Positions 1-12,000 of a stretch of DNA of 64,000 nt are shown in pieces. Within the stretch, counting starts at the first letter, position 1. Each line of letters opens with the position of its first letter. The translations under genes were made by a program, and so were the position numbers. The stretch comes from Parelaphostrongylus tenuis (taxonomy: Eukaryota; Nematoda; Chromadorea; Rhabditida; Metastrongylidae), in assembly GCA_019055375.1 (NCBI GenBank), contig JAHQIW010005186.1, positions 62,001 to 126,000 of the forward strand. Direction: 5' to 3'. The notes beneath the pieces were generated by a model. That model worked only from the letters and a program-made list of their open reading frames with translations, had not been told where the DNA came from and ran no database searches.

Positions 1-520
1 AGAGTAAATGTAGGTACTTCGTGCTTCGAAAGTAGCCAGTGACAACCTAGGTTCGAGGAGCACAGCTGTGGCCATCTATCTCATCAAATGCTTTAACCTC
101 GCTATGGACATTCAATGTATATTACCGATAAAAGCGGTGAAATGAAAAGAATTCGATGTGACTATCTGGTACTCAATATCTATCAGTGTGTAGGTTCCGT
201 GTAGATACCGAGTACCTGGGCCAACTATTGATAGTTGGTTGCTGACAGATAGATGTGTTGATGCATAGCAAGAGCGATGACAAAATATGTGTCAGTAGTG
301 CAACGGGTTAGAGTACGCGCTCCCGACCAGAGTATAAGGTGGGTTCGAGCCCCGTCTGACGCGAAAAGTTTTAGAAATCACTCTACATCACTGGACGTCC
401 GATATAGTCTTTCAGGATGTTCACAGCCCTTCCGAGATTGGTACGTTAGTGCTTTACGCACGTTCCCGCGGTATCGCTCGTTTCATCAAAGGCGCACTCC
501 TCACACTGGCCACTACTTCA
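1..520. repeat. Decayed copy of hammerhead family 2, interrupted
   Basis: Positions 1-115 resemble 11400-11520, and 411-515 resemble (reverse strand) the hammerhead-bearing repeat at 12740-12860. Here the catalytic core is mutated (TTGATGA, GGAAC). A tRNA-like repeat (297-362) lies between the two parts. Confidence 0.5.
297..362 (+). repeat. tRNA-like repeat (family C)
   Basis: A-box-like GCAACGGGTTAGAGTACGCG and B-box-like GGGTTCGAGCCCC spaced as in a tRNA, matching the two tRNA-like arms at 39903-40094. There is no credible cloverleaf with an anticodon arm, so it is a tRNA-derived repeat rather than a tRNA gene. Confidence 0.5.
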
Positions 521-750
521 AAGAGGGAGACGTTGTAGTGATAGCAAGTGATGTTGTATTATCACCACTTTTTCCAGTCGATGGAACGGTTGGTAGTCTG
601 AAGGACACAATACAGGAGAAGTAGAAACGGCTATAAAAAAGTAGAAGAAAGCACGTTGGACAGAAAAACTAATTCGAGTGACTGAAAACGCTCCAATCCA
701 TTTAATTCTCCAGACTTCGGAGTACTTTCAGTTCCTCTAAACTTCGATAA

Positions 751-1113
751 TATCACACCGTAAACAAGCAGTTTGGTGACGAATTATTTCTTTTCACGGA
801 TGAACTTGGAAGGCACCCGATCTTTTACAATTCCATTGCTTACGATCTACTTCGATGAAATGATGCCACACGGAAGCTGCGAAAAATTCAGTGGTCTTGG
901 TATTCAAACATCACATCAAACTTCAAAAAATTTATTCAGAACAAGGTAGGATATCAGCGAACTGCAGATAGATGGAGATCAACAGGAAAGAACATTTCCT
1001 CATTCAACGAAACGTACGGACATAAAACAGAGGAATATCTAGATGTACTCGAAGTCCTTCAAGAAATCGGGAAAACGTCCTATCAAATGAAAGAGCTAAT
1101 CAGTGATATCTAG
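751..1113 (+). pseudogene. Decayed coding remnant, unrecognised protein
   Basis: One frame reads about 120 residues of protein-like composition (for example FGDELFLFTDELGRHPIFYN and later EEYLDVLEVLQEIGKTSYQM) to TAG at 1111-1113, broken by a TGA at 856-858 and preceded in frame by TAA at 748-750. There is no start codon or splice logic I trust. It may come from a retroelement capsid/gag region or a dead host gene; I do not recognise the family. It sits among repeats. Confidence 0.4.
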
Positions 1114-1509
1114 GATTATTTACACATCAGAATCACATCTAGATATCCATCCACAGTTACAGTGCCCCATTAGCATGGTATGATACAGTTATTATATCTT
1201 ATATAATACTTAACACAGACACATTCAACAAGTGACTATACGGACTAGATCAATAGTGCCTTCTTCCTTTCGAAATAGTCGACATTGTGACATTTTCGCC
1301 GCGAAGTCTTCGGACTAACTGCATATCTTTTGGCATAATTGTGACACGGCGAGCATGTATTGCCGCAAGATTAGTGTCCTCGAACAAACATGTCAGATAG
1401 ACCTCGGTAGCTTCCTGAAAAGTGTAACCTAGAGAAACGACAAAGCATGTTCCAAACTGTGGCCGTGAATGTTTCAACAGATTCTATGGGTAATCCTTTC
1501 ATTATTATT

Positions 1510-1690
1510 TGAGCCAACATGTCATGTGGTCTGGTAAAGGCTCTTGTACAGCCCGAGACACGTGTTTCGTCCTTACAGACTCATCAGCCGGGCAGAACCC
1601 GTCGTCTGTCGATCTTTTCATAGTCAGTTCTCTTGGGAGCGTCACACTCCTCATATGTAGTTATCGACGACCTACGTTTTACACTCTATG
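1510..1690 (-). repeat. Partial copy of hammerhead repeat family 1
   Basis: Shares the CATGTGGTCTG end, the CTCTTGTACAGCCCGA block and the ribozyme with copies at 4722-5112, 12190-12535 and 22793-23160. It is truncated at the end distal to the ribozyme. Confidence 0.65.
1551..1593 (-). ncRNA. Hammerhead ribozyme motif, family 1
   Basis: Read on the minus strand: helix I GCCCGG, core CTGATGA, helix II GTC..GAC, GAAA, palindromic helix III ACACGTGT, cleavage base C, then TCGGGC closing helix I (one G-U). All invariant core bases are present. Family fact: CUGANGA and GAAA with this three-helix order define the type I hammerhead. Activity is inferred. Confidence 0.75.
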
Positions 1691-1734
1691 CCAGGTGTCT
1701 ATGTCATTCACCTAACACAGAGTGTTTTCTATGG

Positions 1735-1795
1735 GTAATTATTATAATAATAATTAATTAATAATAATAATAATTAATTATAATTATGTTTGTAT
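1735..1795. repeat. AT-rich simple repeat (TAA/TTAA)
   Basis: Low-complexity run of TAA, TTA and TAAT units. Confidence 0.8.
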
Positions 1796-2525
1796 TATTC
1801 TATGGGTAATTGCAAACATATTAGCCTCCTGAGCACTGCGCTGATTTCTCACCCCGCAAGCGATAATCGCACGGCAATAATGTGGTTTTATTTTTACTAA
1901 CGAAGGCCAGTAGCATTTGCTTGCCACGTGCAGCGTCGCTATCCGTGGTCCACCTCTAAACTACGCGGTGGTCGAGGGGTTAATGAAATTAACATCTCAC
2001 CTGTAGAGCCAATAGAGCACTTGCCTGCCATCTGAATTCATCACTGATGTTACGTTTCTTCAACACCTGCAGCAATTTCGTATATAGAACCACATTATGA
2101 GCAAACTTTACACTGATATTAGTACCTCTCTGGCAACGTCTCGCACGACCCTCTGAAATGGTAGGCGTGGAATAACCAACCCTGTTGTACGCTGAAGATG
2201 ACGAATCTCTCGCAGGGCTTTCACTCCACGAGCTGTAAGGAAAGGAAACAAAACCTCGACGTTCAAACAAACGTTTATTGACAAGATTTGAAATATGGGT
2301 GCAAGCGTGAGATATGACAAATGACTCATGCGTGTCGTGGCATTTTGGACGGTGCCGCTCCTATATGACTAATACACAAAAACAAAGGAGAGAATTGTAA
2401 CCTATAGGCATTTAGCAGCAACTTGCACATCTCCAATCTGTAAAGCAAAGCGAGGACGAAACTATGATTTCTGCTCTCAGTCGAAATTAGTATCTCTGGA
2501 TGGAACGTGTGTGTGTGTAAAGAGA

Positions 2526-2725
2526 ATTAAAGGATAAAGCCCTCGGTTCTTGGTCCTGAGGGATGCATCACACATTCGCCTCACCCAGCATCGTCTGCGT
2601 TGAGTGAATGTATACTGGCCTTCACACCTACTCCCAGTGGCCTGCCGGTCTATCTGGTCAGTGCTGCTAACTTCCCAAACAGTCAGGTACCAATTCACAG
2701 ATTGCGGAGAGGTGGAAGGGGTACT
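2526..2725 (-). repeat. SINE family A, truncated
   Basis: Contains the family tail in reverse (CTCGG start, GTCAGTGCTGCTAACTTCCC) but lacks the tRNA-like head. Confidence 0.55.
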
Positions 2726-2884
2726 ATAAGGTTATAAGGTGACAAATGAAAAACCTATTTCATCCCTGGAGAGGGGTCTTTCATAGGAGTTTTAGTAATC
2801 ATTCGAAAGCTAGCACTTCAGGCATCAGCCCATTTCAGACGTTGCTACACAAAGGGGATCTCTTGTGCTTATTTTTCACCGAAT

Positions 2885-3480
2885 AGATCGCTTTCTTTGG
2901 ACTATTAGTGATCATTTCTAATTCCAACGCTATGTTATATCTGAAAAGACCGAATCTATGAAACGCAGCACGTAAAATAAGTTAAATTCTCATCTGCGAT
3001 CAAGGGGGCATTGGCCTATCCACGTGCTCGCGCGTAAGGCGCCCACGTGAACTACTGACACGATACTTCTCTACGCGTTCATAGCCGCAAAAATCGATGA
3101 TTATTGCGTCATCGAGTGGTTACCTCAATCAGTCGCACATGAACTGGTCAAAAACCCCCATGATCGTAGATGGAATACAGCTTATTTTATCTACTGTGTT
3201 TCAGAGAAACGGTCTTTTTACGACAAGCACAGCATTGGAATCACTATCGATTACGCTTTTGAATGGTCATTCCAAGTCCAAAGAAGGACTGTTCACAGAG
3301 AAATAAACATAAGAAATCTCCTCCTGGAGCAAAATTAAAAAACGCTTTTCGAAAACCGGCGACATGAGGCTCTGCCTGAAGTTTCAACCTTCGGATGCTT
3401 ACTAATACTCATACGAAGAGCTCCTCTCCAGCGAATAAGTCAATTTTTCATTAATCCCCTTATAACTGAAAAGATCTGTG
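2885..3480. repeat. Dispersed repeat, paired with 16320-16720
   Basis: Shares TTCTTTGGACTATTAGT, CACGTGAACT and TTTTTCGAAAACCG-type blocks in the same order with 16320-16720. No coding capacity recognised. Confidence 0.5.
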
Positions 3481-4423
3481 GAAGGCTTCGCGAGCCTTGA
3501 GCGCGGGATCAAACTATCGAACACGTATGTTGCACAACATTCCTGTCCATTGCGCCATACCTGTTGCTGACTATATTATAACATTGCTATGAAGGCGATA
3601 AAACGAACAATTCGTCTAATTTCATGTTTCTAATCTCAGTTGATGAGAATTAAATATCGTCGATGATAAGATCGCCTTTGATTTACTAAACACTTTAACA
3701 CCTACCAACATGCCGCGCCGCTTTCAGAACCTTTGGATGAGTTTCACCGGTGGTGTGTAGTCTTCTTTTCGTGTCCAACTTCCTACTAAGTGGTAATTCT
3801 TGGTGCCTTATAGGCAGCTTCGCAGATCTCAAATTCTTCTGACGAACCATTCTGGAAATGTATAACATATCAAATAGATTTACCATCGTTTGACCAGCTG
3901 TTTCCGCAGACCCAAACTGGACGGAAGCGTGTGGATGCTCCACCCTCCTCTGCTCCGACTACTCGCCGACTACAGTACTACTTTTTGTTGCAAGACTACA
4001 CGCGAATCAGTTCAAAACTTAGGTGAGGGTCATATAAGAGAAAGTGGTATTGTAGCTGCGCTGATCCAGACACAGGAGGTGAAGCCGTTCTTACGCCGGC
4101 GGATACGCTCAATTCGGGTCCGCGGAAGTCAGCCGATTAAATCACGATATACGACGGCTACTGCAGATGAGAAATCATAACGAAGATTTTTATAGGGGAT
4201 CTGACAATAACTAACTCTTGAGTGATATGCAAAACTTGGAGAGCTTCGGACAGGAGCCGAACTCGCGCCACAGCCTTTCCAGAAATACGGTTTGCTATCA
4301 CTCTTCCTGTGATACATAAGGTATAGTGCACTTTGCAGTACCTCTATTATTCAATCAGTGCCAATCCCTCATCGCTAGGAAGAACTTATTTCACAACACA
4401 TAGCAAAAGATCAGAGGATGATA

Positions 4424-4710
4424 AAGAATAAAGCTCTCGACGCTGATAACTCCCTGTAGGAGATGTCATGCATCCGACTTCATCGAGTATCTATGAGCGA
4501 CTGAAAGCATATTTGGACTTCACAATGACTCGCAATGTTCTATCAATGTATCAACTCAGTGCTGCTATTCTCTCAAACAAGTCCGTCACCGACTGGCCAG
4601 CACCCCAAGGGATGAAAGGCTTAGTAAGCCATAGACGCGACTTCGCACCATCAAAACTCCGTGTATGTCACAGGGCACATCGGACCCCTCTGCCACACAG
4701 ACCGCGGTAG
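4424..4710 (-). repeat. SINE family A copy
   Basis: Reverse-strand copy with diverged tRNA-like head near 4650-4700 and the family tail (CAGTGCTGCTATTCTC block). Diverged enough to be old. Confidence 0.55.
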
Positions 4711-4721
4711 AAATTACTGGA

Positions 4722-5112
4722 TGAATGGGACACATGGTTTGTTGATTGGCTCTTGTACAGAGCGACGCATGGGTTTCGCCTTGAGCAGCCTCGTCAGCCG
4801 GGCAGAGCCCTTCGTCTTTAGCCAATTCTTTCGGGTGCTTCAGTTCCCCACTAAGAGTAGGCGACGACAAACGATTTACAAAATTGCCGTCCAGTAAAGC
4901 CAGAGCAATCGAGTGTACAACATTGTCGATCTAGTGATTTTTCACCTGACGGCAATTATGTGAATCGTTCCTCGTCGCCTACTCTTAATGGGGGACTGGA
5001 GCACCCCGAGAGGATTGGCTAAAAGACGAAGGGCCTTCCCGACTGACGAGGCTGCTCAAGCCGAAACACGTATATCGGGCAGTATAAGAGCCCATTAACA
5101 CACCACATGATA
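4722..5112. repeat. Palindromic copy of hammerhead repeat family 1
   Basis: Two inverted arms, each ending in the CATGTGGTCTG-type sequence, meet near 4920. Each arm carries a hammerhead region: decayed on the minus strand (about 4758-4800, helix II short by one C) and good on the plus strand (5038-5079). The arms also share CCTACTCTTA and the GGTGCTCCAGT-type block. Confidence 0.7.
5038..5079 (+). ncRNA. Hammerhead ribozyme motif, family 1
   Basis: Helix I CCCGA/TCGGG (5 bp), core CTGACGA, helix II GGCT/AGCC, GAAA, helix III ACAC/GTAT (one mismatch), cleavage base A at 5074. Core bases are complete; helix III has one substitution relative to the palindromic ACACGTGT of sister copies. Confidence 0.75.
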
Positions 5113-5867
5113 TAATGGTTTAAATGATAATTATGAGACATACTGAAATTTGAGCGTGGTCTTAAGCCCTAAGAAAGCAATCGAAACGAACGGTGAGATG
5201 GGACACATTTGATTGCTCCGTGAAAATCTATGAAACGCAAAAACGTGAATGAGCTAAATTGTCGCGTATGTTCCAGAGATGGAATGTCTAGAAACATGGT
5301 AATCTAAGCTTGCCTCAACCGGTCAAAACCTGTCGAATTTCAAGTCTTAACAACGAAACTCATACGTTCCTGTACGGACGTGTTCAACCGTTTGTTTTAC
5401 GTCCTTTCTCACTTAGATACCTAGATGGTCCGTCTTCACTAATTGTGCGGACGCCAGCACATATTCCAAATGATTTATTGCTGGTCGTGCGTATAGTATT
5501 ATTCGGTTTCCTGACGTAACTCTGTAAGGATTTTTCAAGTCTTCATTTTATCGTTTCCAAGGAATGGTTTTCGGCGGAGGATCCACGGCTGGGCTTCCTA
5601 CTAGTTGATTCGGCGATGGTGTTAGGCCCAAATCAAAAGCAGAGATTAGAAAGAAAATCAACCGACCAGCTTACGGATGATGTAGAAGCCGAAGGCCCAT
5701 TTCTCACTGACATCCATATGACGACTTTATGATACCCGTGAATCTTAAATCCAAATCTCTTCAACAAGTCGTTTATCCACCTCTGATCTCTAACGAAGCG
5801 AATGCACTCTTCACAGAAGAAGTGAATAACAATAAAATCAAACTGACCACTGAAAGGCTAAAATAAG

Positions 5868-6140
5868 AGCGCATGTGACGCAGCAGTTAGAGGTGCTCTC
5901 CGTCGTAGACGAGGTCGATGGTTCGATCTCGCTCATGGCTCACCACGCCGCTCATCCCTCCGGGGTCAGCAAATTGGTCTAAGACTTGTCTGAGAGGAAA
6001 AGCATCACCTAAATAATACAGCGGGTGGCCCCGCGAGGCATTGTAAAGGCCAGATATGCATTCAGTCACCTCATATGAAGTTAAAAAGTGAAGACGAAAG
6101 CATGGCGCATCCCTCAGGGATTGCTTCCGAACGGTTCTCT
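5868..6140 (+). repeat. SINE family A copy
   Basis: tRNA-like head with A-box GACGCAGCAGTTAGAGGTGC and B-box GGTTCGATCTCG, then the family body with TCATCCCTCCGGGGTCAGC and CCAGATATGCATTCA. One of the fuller copies. Confidence 0.7.
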
Positions 6141-6229
6141 CTTGGTCATCCAATTAGTAAAGCAATATTATTAGTTGCAATGAAATGTACTAGTCATAAT
6201 CCATTATGAGTAGGTTCTTCACATTGGAA

Positions 6230-6475
6230 AGCCATGATCGAATGGTTGCGATGCTCGTCGCAGCGCGCATGGAGCCGGGCTACACTCCCAACTTTTTACG
6301 GCGCTCAATAACAACGCCTCATAAAACGCCACAACAAGGCTATCGTCGAGATTGCTAGCAGACTCGCTCAACCACTATTCCACGACGTTTAAGAAGAGGA
6401 CGAAAAACGAATTGAATGCTAGAAGTACTGGGATCCGCAGAAAGAAGAAAAGATTAAGAATCAACGTATCACTTA
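6230..6475 (+). repeat. SINE family S copy (tRNA-Ser/Leu-like head)
   Basis: Head CGAATGGTTGCGATGCTCGTC and tail AATTGAATGCTAGAAGTACT match reverse-strand copies at 37400 and 51590, which have the clearer A-box GGCCGAGTGGTTA. Confidence 0.5.
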
Positions 6476-6555
6476 CGAAATTAATTTGTGCGAGAAATGG
6501 CAGCTCATTATTCAAGAAGCTAAGTGATTTGCAAGACTTCCGAAACTAGTAAGGA

Positions 6556-6612
6556 GTTGAACCGGCGCCCACCCACACCGGAGGCGTGCACTACCACTGC
6601 ACTACCAACGCC
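6556..6612 (-). repeat. tRNA-like repeat family B, partial
   Basis: On the reverse strand reads GTTGGTAGTGCAGTGGTAGTG then a GCCGGTTCAAC B-box. No functional anticodon stem visible. Confidence 0.45.
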
Positions 6613-6754
6613 GCTCTGTCACCACTTTCCCCTCGACAGCTGGACTGGGTTCACTGTCAGTACGTGGCGCTTACCAGACTAAATCCGTTCAAGGTTGGCT
6701 TGCTGCCAGCTTCGATGCATTACATCGAAGAAGTGCTCGAAGTATAGCGGTAGC

Positions 6755-6826
6755 CCCTGTGGTGTAGTGGTAGCACGCGTCGCCGGAAACGGTGAGGCGC
6801 GGATTCAACTCCCGCCTGAGTCGCAA
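6755..6826 (+). repeat. tRNA-like repeat family B
   Basis: TGGTGTAGTGGTAGCACGCG (A-box) and GGATTCAACTCCCGCC (B-box). Same unit as the tandem array at 9904-10563. Confidence 0.6.
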
Positions 6827-6964
6827 AGCTTTGCATATCACTTAGCTTCGTTGGATATACAGACTGCAACATCACAGCAAAGCTATATGGGTATTCAATA
6901 GAAAAGTCGTCTTCTAAAGCAATGAAATCAAAGCAAAACATGGCACATTAGGTTTCAAAGATAA

Positions 6965-7080
6965 ATTTCGAGTAGCATAACTCGGAGGGTTTATTGAGGG
7001 TTAACTCAACATCAGAAACACTAGCGAATTTCGCAGCACCATAATCTGAAGGGTTTACTAAGGGTTAACTCAACTATAGG
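6965..7080. repeat. Two-copy direct repeat with GGGTTAACTCAAC
   Basis: Two neighbouring copies of about 50 bp each contain an AGGGTTTA run followed by GGGTTAACTCAAC. They abut the GC-rich segment upstream of unc-112. Function unknown. Confidence 0.5.
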
Positions 7081-7119
7081 AAAATACAAGCCTGTAGCAA
7101 GGCCGGAGGATCCGGCTGA

Positions 7120-7360
7120 TAGCGGTGACGCTGGCGCACGGGTGGCTGGCAGTGTGGACGAGTGGCGTGACGCCGACCCCTGTCGTCTGCGCCTGCCGCG
7201 GAGCGTACGCAGCGAGAACTGCGGCTCCGTCGTCGCAGCCGCGCGCCTCGTTTTGAGCTGGAGCTGCGGTTGGCCGTGGGTCACCACACGCCACCCCGAC
7301 GCTCGACCCTGTCCGTGCTGTAAACGCGCCCACACACCCGCCCTCTCGACACATCTTAGC
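7120..7360. other. GC-rich segment upstream of unc-112
   Basis: About 240 bp of markedly GC-rich sequence with many CpGs, in a window that is otherwise AT-rich. All open frames here look like composition effects, with no domain or splice logic. It could be a promoter-proximal region of unc-112, 1.4 kb upstream of the ATG, or the body of an unrecognised repeat. A second GC-rich patch of similar flavour lies at 17650-17790. Confidence 0.35.
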
Positions 7361-8194
7361 CTGGCCTGGCCAGCTGAGCCCCTAGTCTCATTCCATCGAT
7401 CCTTAGTGTTCTGTGCTTCTGACCGGATGTCTGAGCATCATTGGCGTGGTTCTTGATCGACTGATTTATTTGATCTGCTGGTGATCTCTACCGATTTCCT
7501 TTGTATACCGCGGCATTTACCAAATTGTGTCAAAACATCAGTGACCACCGCCTTCTCAGAGCCTCTTGAGAAGCACTTCATATCTTTTTTTGGCTTTTTT
7601 CTTTACAATAATTGGCTTTCGATCTACTCCGATCGCTTGAAAATCCTCAAAATTTTCAAATTCTGACGTTTTTTGATGGTTTTGATCGTTTTTATTTGAG
7701 TCTAGAAGTGTCCAGATTGATAGACACGCAACCCACTCAGACACATCCCTCTCATAAACTCCACAAAAAACCTTGAACAATGAATTTTGGCCTCAGCTTC
7801 CTCCTACTCTCAAAGGGATTGAGGTTCAGGGTTTGAGGGCCCGAGTGTTTATGACAGGGTTTGGTCCGCTTGAGGGTTTGTTTTGAGGGCAATGCGTATC
7901 GATTTGACCTCTCCGAGAGGGTTTGAAGAAGGCGAAATCGTTAAAGCAGACCGAAAGCTGTAGGGTTTTGAGGATCTGTAGATCGTTGGTCGATCACTTT
8001 TACAGCGATTCGAGTCATTGATGACTTTTTTGCCCTTTGTTTTGAAATTTCATTGCTGTATCAATTTCATTCTAATTAGATTTAGAATAGCTGAATGTAA
8101 AATTATTAAAAAAAGAGAGAAATCAGAAAGTGAAAGTCAACGAGTCCATAAATTTTACCGTCCTTAACAATCGTATACAGCTATCGGAGGGCTT

Positions 8195-8480
8195 GTAGCG
8201 CTTCAGGCGCAGTGGTTAGCGGCTCTGTGTGACGCACAGGTGGACGAACAATCGATGGTCAATGGTTCGATCCCGCGCCTGTGGATCATGCTTACCAAGC
8301 CTTCCATCCCTCCGGGGTCGCTGAATTCGTACCAGACTCATCCGGGAGGCCAACAGCACCGGCTTGATCTATCCATCGGCCACCGTGAGTCGTTGCGTCA
8401 GCCTCTACGATGCCATGAATGAAGCTCAATGCACGCCACATTCCCCTTAGGGATCGATAAAGGTCGAGAGCTTTAGAGAG
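8195..8480 (+). repeat. SINE family A copy upstream of unc-112
   Basis: Head CAGGCGCAGTGGTTAGCGGC and GGTTCGATCCCGCGCC, then family body with CCATCCCTCCGGGGTCGCTG. Lies 300 bp before the unc-112 start. Confidence 0.7.
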
Positions 8481-8769
8481 CTTTTATCAGAGGATTTGAC
8501 AGCAGTATAAGATCGTCAAGAGAGCTTTCATTGTGTTTTGTTTGTTTTTTCATACTTAAGAATATATTAATACTTCATTTATCTTCCCAAAAGTGCAAAA
8601 GATTTTGTTATCTCCGAATTTAAAGCGATTTTTGACTTCTTCATTTGAAATGGCGAGATTATCGATTGATCATCGATCGACTATCGATCGAACATTCTAT
8701 GTTTTAAGCGGCCGGCCGGCTGCTAGTGCTGCGTCGTGTTGTATTTGCATAAAACCTTAGTCACCCGCC

Positions 8770-8788
8770 ACCTCCACCACCGTCTCAG
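8770..8788 (+). promoter_or_regulatory. Likely trans-splice or 5' UTR splice acceptor at unc-112 start
   Basis: A pyrimidine-rich run ends in CTCAG directly before the ATG. In nematodes an acceptor touching the start codon usually marks spliced-leader addition. A cis intron in the 5' UTR would look the same. Confidence 0.6.
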
Positions 8789-9021
8789 ATGGCGCATTTG
8801 GTTGTGGATGGCCTAGCGACTAGCGATGGATCGTGGAGCCTTCCGATTCTCGTCACCGACATGAACATCCAAAGGTTCGATTCCGGTAGCTTCCGGATGC
8901 ATCCGAGCTCTTTTCTTTGCTTTATTCGTCATTTATCTCGTTATTATGACGTTCAGGAGCCTCTTCGTGCGTGGTGATCTACACGTTGGTGGCCTAATGA
9001 TGCGGCTTGTGGATGACATAG
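8789..9021 (+). CDS. unc-112: unc-112 exons 1-2 (F0 domain, N terminus)
   Basis: Exon 1 (8789-8874) opens with MAHLV and reads through a segment ending NIQR. Exon 2 (8957-9021) continues with a segment ending LVDDI before a consensus GTAAGT donor. Exon 1 ends on two bases of an Arg codon that exon 2 completes, and exon 2 ends on one base that exon 3, 8.3 kb away, completes to Asp. The start is chosen because the ATG directly follows a CTCAG acceptor and matches the family N terminus. The exon 1 donor (GTTCGA) is weak. Confidence 0.92.
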
Positions 9022-12000
9022 GTAAGTTCCGATCGATTTTGAGAGAATTTCAGTCATTTTGTCATTTTTTCGAGGTCATATTCAATTTCATCTGTCATTA
9101 TGAATACCGTTTTGTCTTAATTCGTGTCTAGTTCTGCGCTTACTCAGATTTAATCTTCTTTTCGCTTGAAATCTGGCGTTATGCGAGCCAATTTGTCATT
9201 CTAAATGGCAGCTTCAGCTCAAAATAGTCATGTGGCTTGTGAATTAGTCGATTTTTTCCCACAATTGAGGCCATCTTGAGAGTTTTGTTTGGTGCGATTA
9301 TGTTTGGACGATTGGATCTCGGCAAGCTTCCGGGGTAATGCCGCCTTCACGCCATTTGGTGGCTCTGGTGTTACACTCTGAGATCCGCCCGTCGTAGAAG
9401 AAACGCTGGCAAGCACATATAGTGGTGATTAGTGGCTCCGAAGCAAACATCATTGTGGAATGACATTTTTCCAAAAGGCGAAAACATACCTCTGGTGAGG
9501 AATGTCTTGATCTTTTATAGATCAAATGAGCGGTGGCATACGTAAGAGATGGCTAGGAATTCTCCGGACCTTTTTAGTTTTTGTTGATTATTTTTCGTGC
9601 ATTTAATTTTTTGTTTTCACTATCGCTTAGAGCAGCTTCTTGCGGTTATTTTGATATACAACACTTATACATTCAATTCCAGTGTTCCTAGTATTATGCT
9701 GCCTGTTTAGCAGTGTTATGAGTTTCAAATGTACCTTAGAGAATTGCGAGGGAGGCAAAAACTCGACCTTGAAGCGGGGGTTGAACCCATGTTTCAACCA
9801 TACCGGGGCGCCTATTACCGTTACACCACCGAGGCCCCGTTCACCTACCACTCATACCAAATAGCTCTTTATCATAGCTATCAGCGACCAACTTCTAACA
9901 GGTGGCCTCGATGATGTAGTGGTAGCATGCGCATCCACGGTATGGGTGAAACGCGGGTTCAGCTCCAGCCTGAGGTCGAAATTTTGCCTACCACTCCGTT
10001 CTTCTAGAGCAGTATTTGAAACATGAGAACACTGCAAACAAAGCAATGTAAACATAAGAAATCTGGAAATTTCATAAGTACGATGGCTGCCAGCTTAACT
10101 GGGATTATAGAGCAATATTGCTTAACCGACCAAAAACTTTTGGTTGGTGGGCTGATGGTCATGATTGAGAGATATTGAAGAATGAGTGGTGGGTAAGCGG
10201 TGGATTCAATGGTGTAGTGGTAGCACGCGTCCCGGTACGGATGAAACACGGGTTCAAGTCCCGTCTAAGGTCGTATTTTTGCTGACCGCTTAATTCTCTT
10301 AGGTTTATATGTAACATCATAACACTGCGAAAAATGCAGTAAATATACACGTATTTCGAATATTACTTATCAAGTGGCTGTCAACACAGCTGGGTTTATA
10401 AAGCGAAATCGCATACACGACCAAATTTGTTAAAGGTTGGTGGCCGAGAGGTATCATAGAAATATTGAAGAATGAGTGGCGGTGCGGCTATATCTCTGTG
10501 GTGTAATGATAGCGCGCGTCCCGGTACGGATGAAACGCGGGTTCAACTCCCGTCTGAGATCGAGTTTTTGCTCACCACTCGATTGTCTGAGATATATTTG
10601 GAACATCATAACACTGCGAATAAGTGGTAAAGAAACAAGAAATCTTAGGCTTCTATAGTAAACGGTGACATGCTAAGAGATGTCAATATTGGGTTGGCCA
10701 GATTTTTTCCAGACTTTTTCTTCATTGTCGGTAGTTTTCATTCATCCAAGTCTCTGTTTCTACTATTGTATTGAGCAGCTTCTTGCGGTTATTCTGGTAT
10801 ATAACGCTTAGACATCTGTCCTTAAATGGAATTGTCCCAAGAGCAAAAAAGTATGTTAACGCTACACGAGTCTCGTTTGTGTTCAGATGCTGCTTTGGAA
10901 CGCAATGATACTCGTGTAGCATCAACAATCCTTTTTGCTCTCGAAGCAGTTCCATCTTGAAGCAAATTTATTTGTGTTATTATCAAAACAACCTCAAGAA
11001 GCTGCTCTAAACGATAGTAAAACGAAAACTCAAACGCATCAAAAATGTTTAGCAAAAAACGAAAAGGTCATTTCTTGCCAACCCATTAGGTCTAAAGAAG
11101 CACCACTGCCGTTTTGGACCTCTTTCTCTTCGTTTCAATGACAACACCGTTACATTGGAATGATGTTCTAGTCATGAAGCTGCTTTATAGCACATCAAAC
11201 ATTTCCATCTACTGAGCAGTTGCAGTCTAGCTGTCCAAAGCGTTCTTGAACATTCCCCTTCTTTATAACAATGCAGAAACAATCATTGTAAATATGCGCA
11301 ATGAAAGATAGAATGTTAACGGTATAAAATGACCATATATCTATTTACTTAAAGTGCATACAGAGATATGAGGATCGATCTGAGCGCGTAACATATCACC
11401 ACGCAAGTAAACTGGATACCGCGTATTTTGAAGGTAGCAGTGCCAACTTAGCCTCAGGGAAACACAACTGTAGTCATACATCTCGTTGATAGCTCTTAAC
11501 CTCGCTGTAAACATTCAACATAGTCTATGAGAATGTTTATAGCTGTTTCGAGGTTGGTATGTCAGTGGCTTATGTACGTTTTGGCCGTATCATCCGCTTC
11601 ATCGGAGCCACACGCCCTATAGGAACCATTCCACAAGTATAACCTACTTACATATCTGTGAGCCTCCTAGATTAACTGAGATTACTAGAACCTTTGACTC
11701 GAGAGTCGTTTAGTTTCACATGACCTTTCCACGAACTACTCCGTTTCCTTCCCATAACCTTTTCCTTGATGCGATAGCATCGCTTTCACATGCAAGACAT
11801 TTTATTCCTTTCACATCGGAGTGTGCGCTTGGAGCTTTTTGTGCTCTAAACTTTCTTTCTGATCGGTTGTAGGCCTGTTACCCTTTGGGTTCCCCTCGGT
11901 ACTGCTCTTTTTTTACATAGAGCCATCGTGGCCATTCCGTACATAAGCCTGACCCGACTATACGCCGCAGTGGTTCGGTAATTTAGTAGTTCCATAATTC

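Noticed and set aside
7021..7456. Several overlapping frames of about 100 codons
   Set aside because: They arise in the GC-rich segment on both strands at once, with low-complexity composition and no splice logic.
9904..9980. Possible functional tRNA gene
   Set aside because: A and B boxes are present, but the anticodon stem does not form and the unit recurs in tandem with spacers, so it is a SINE.
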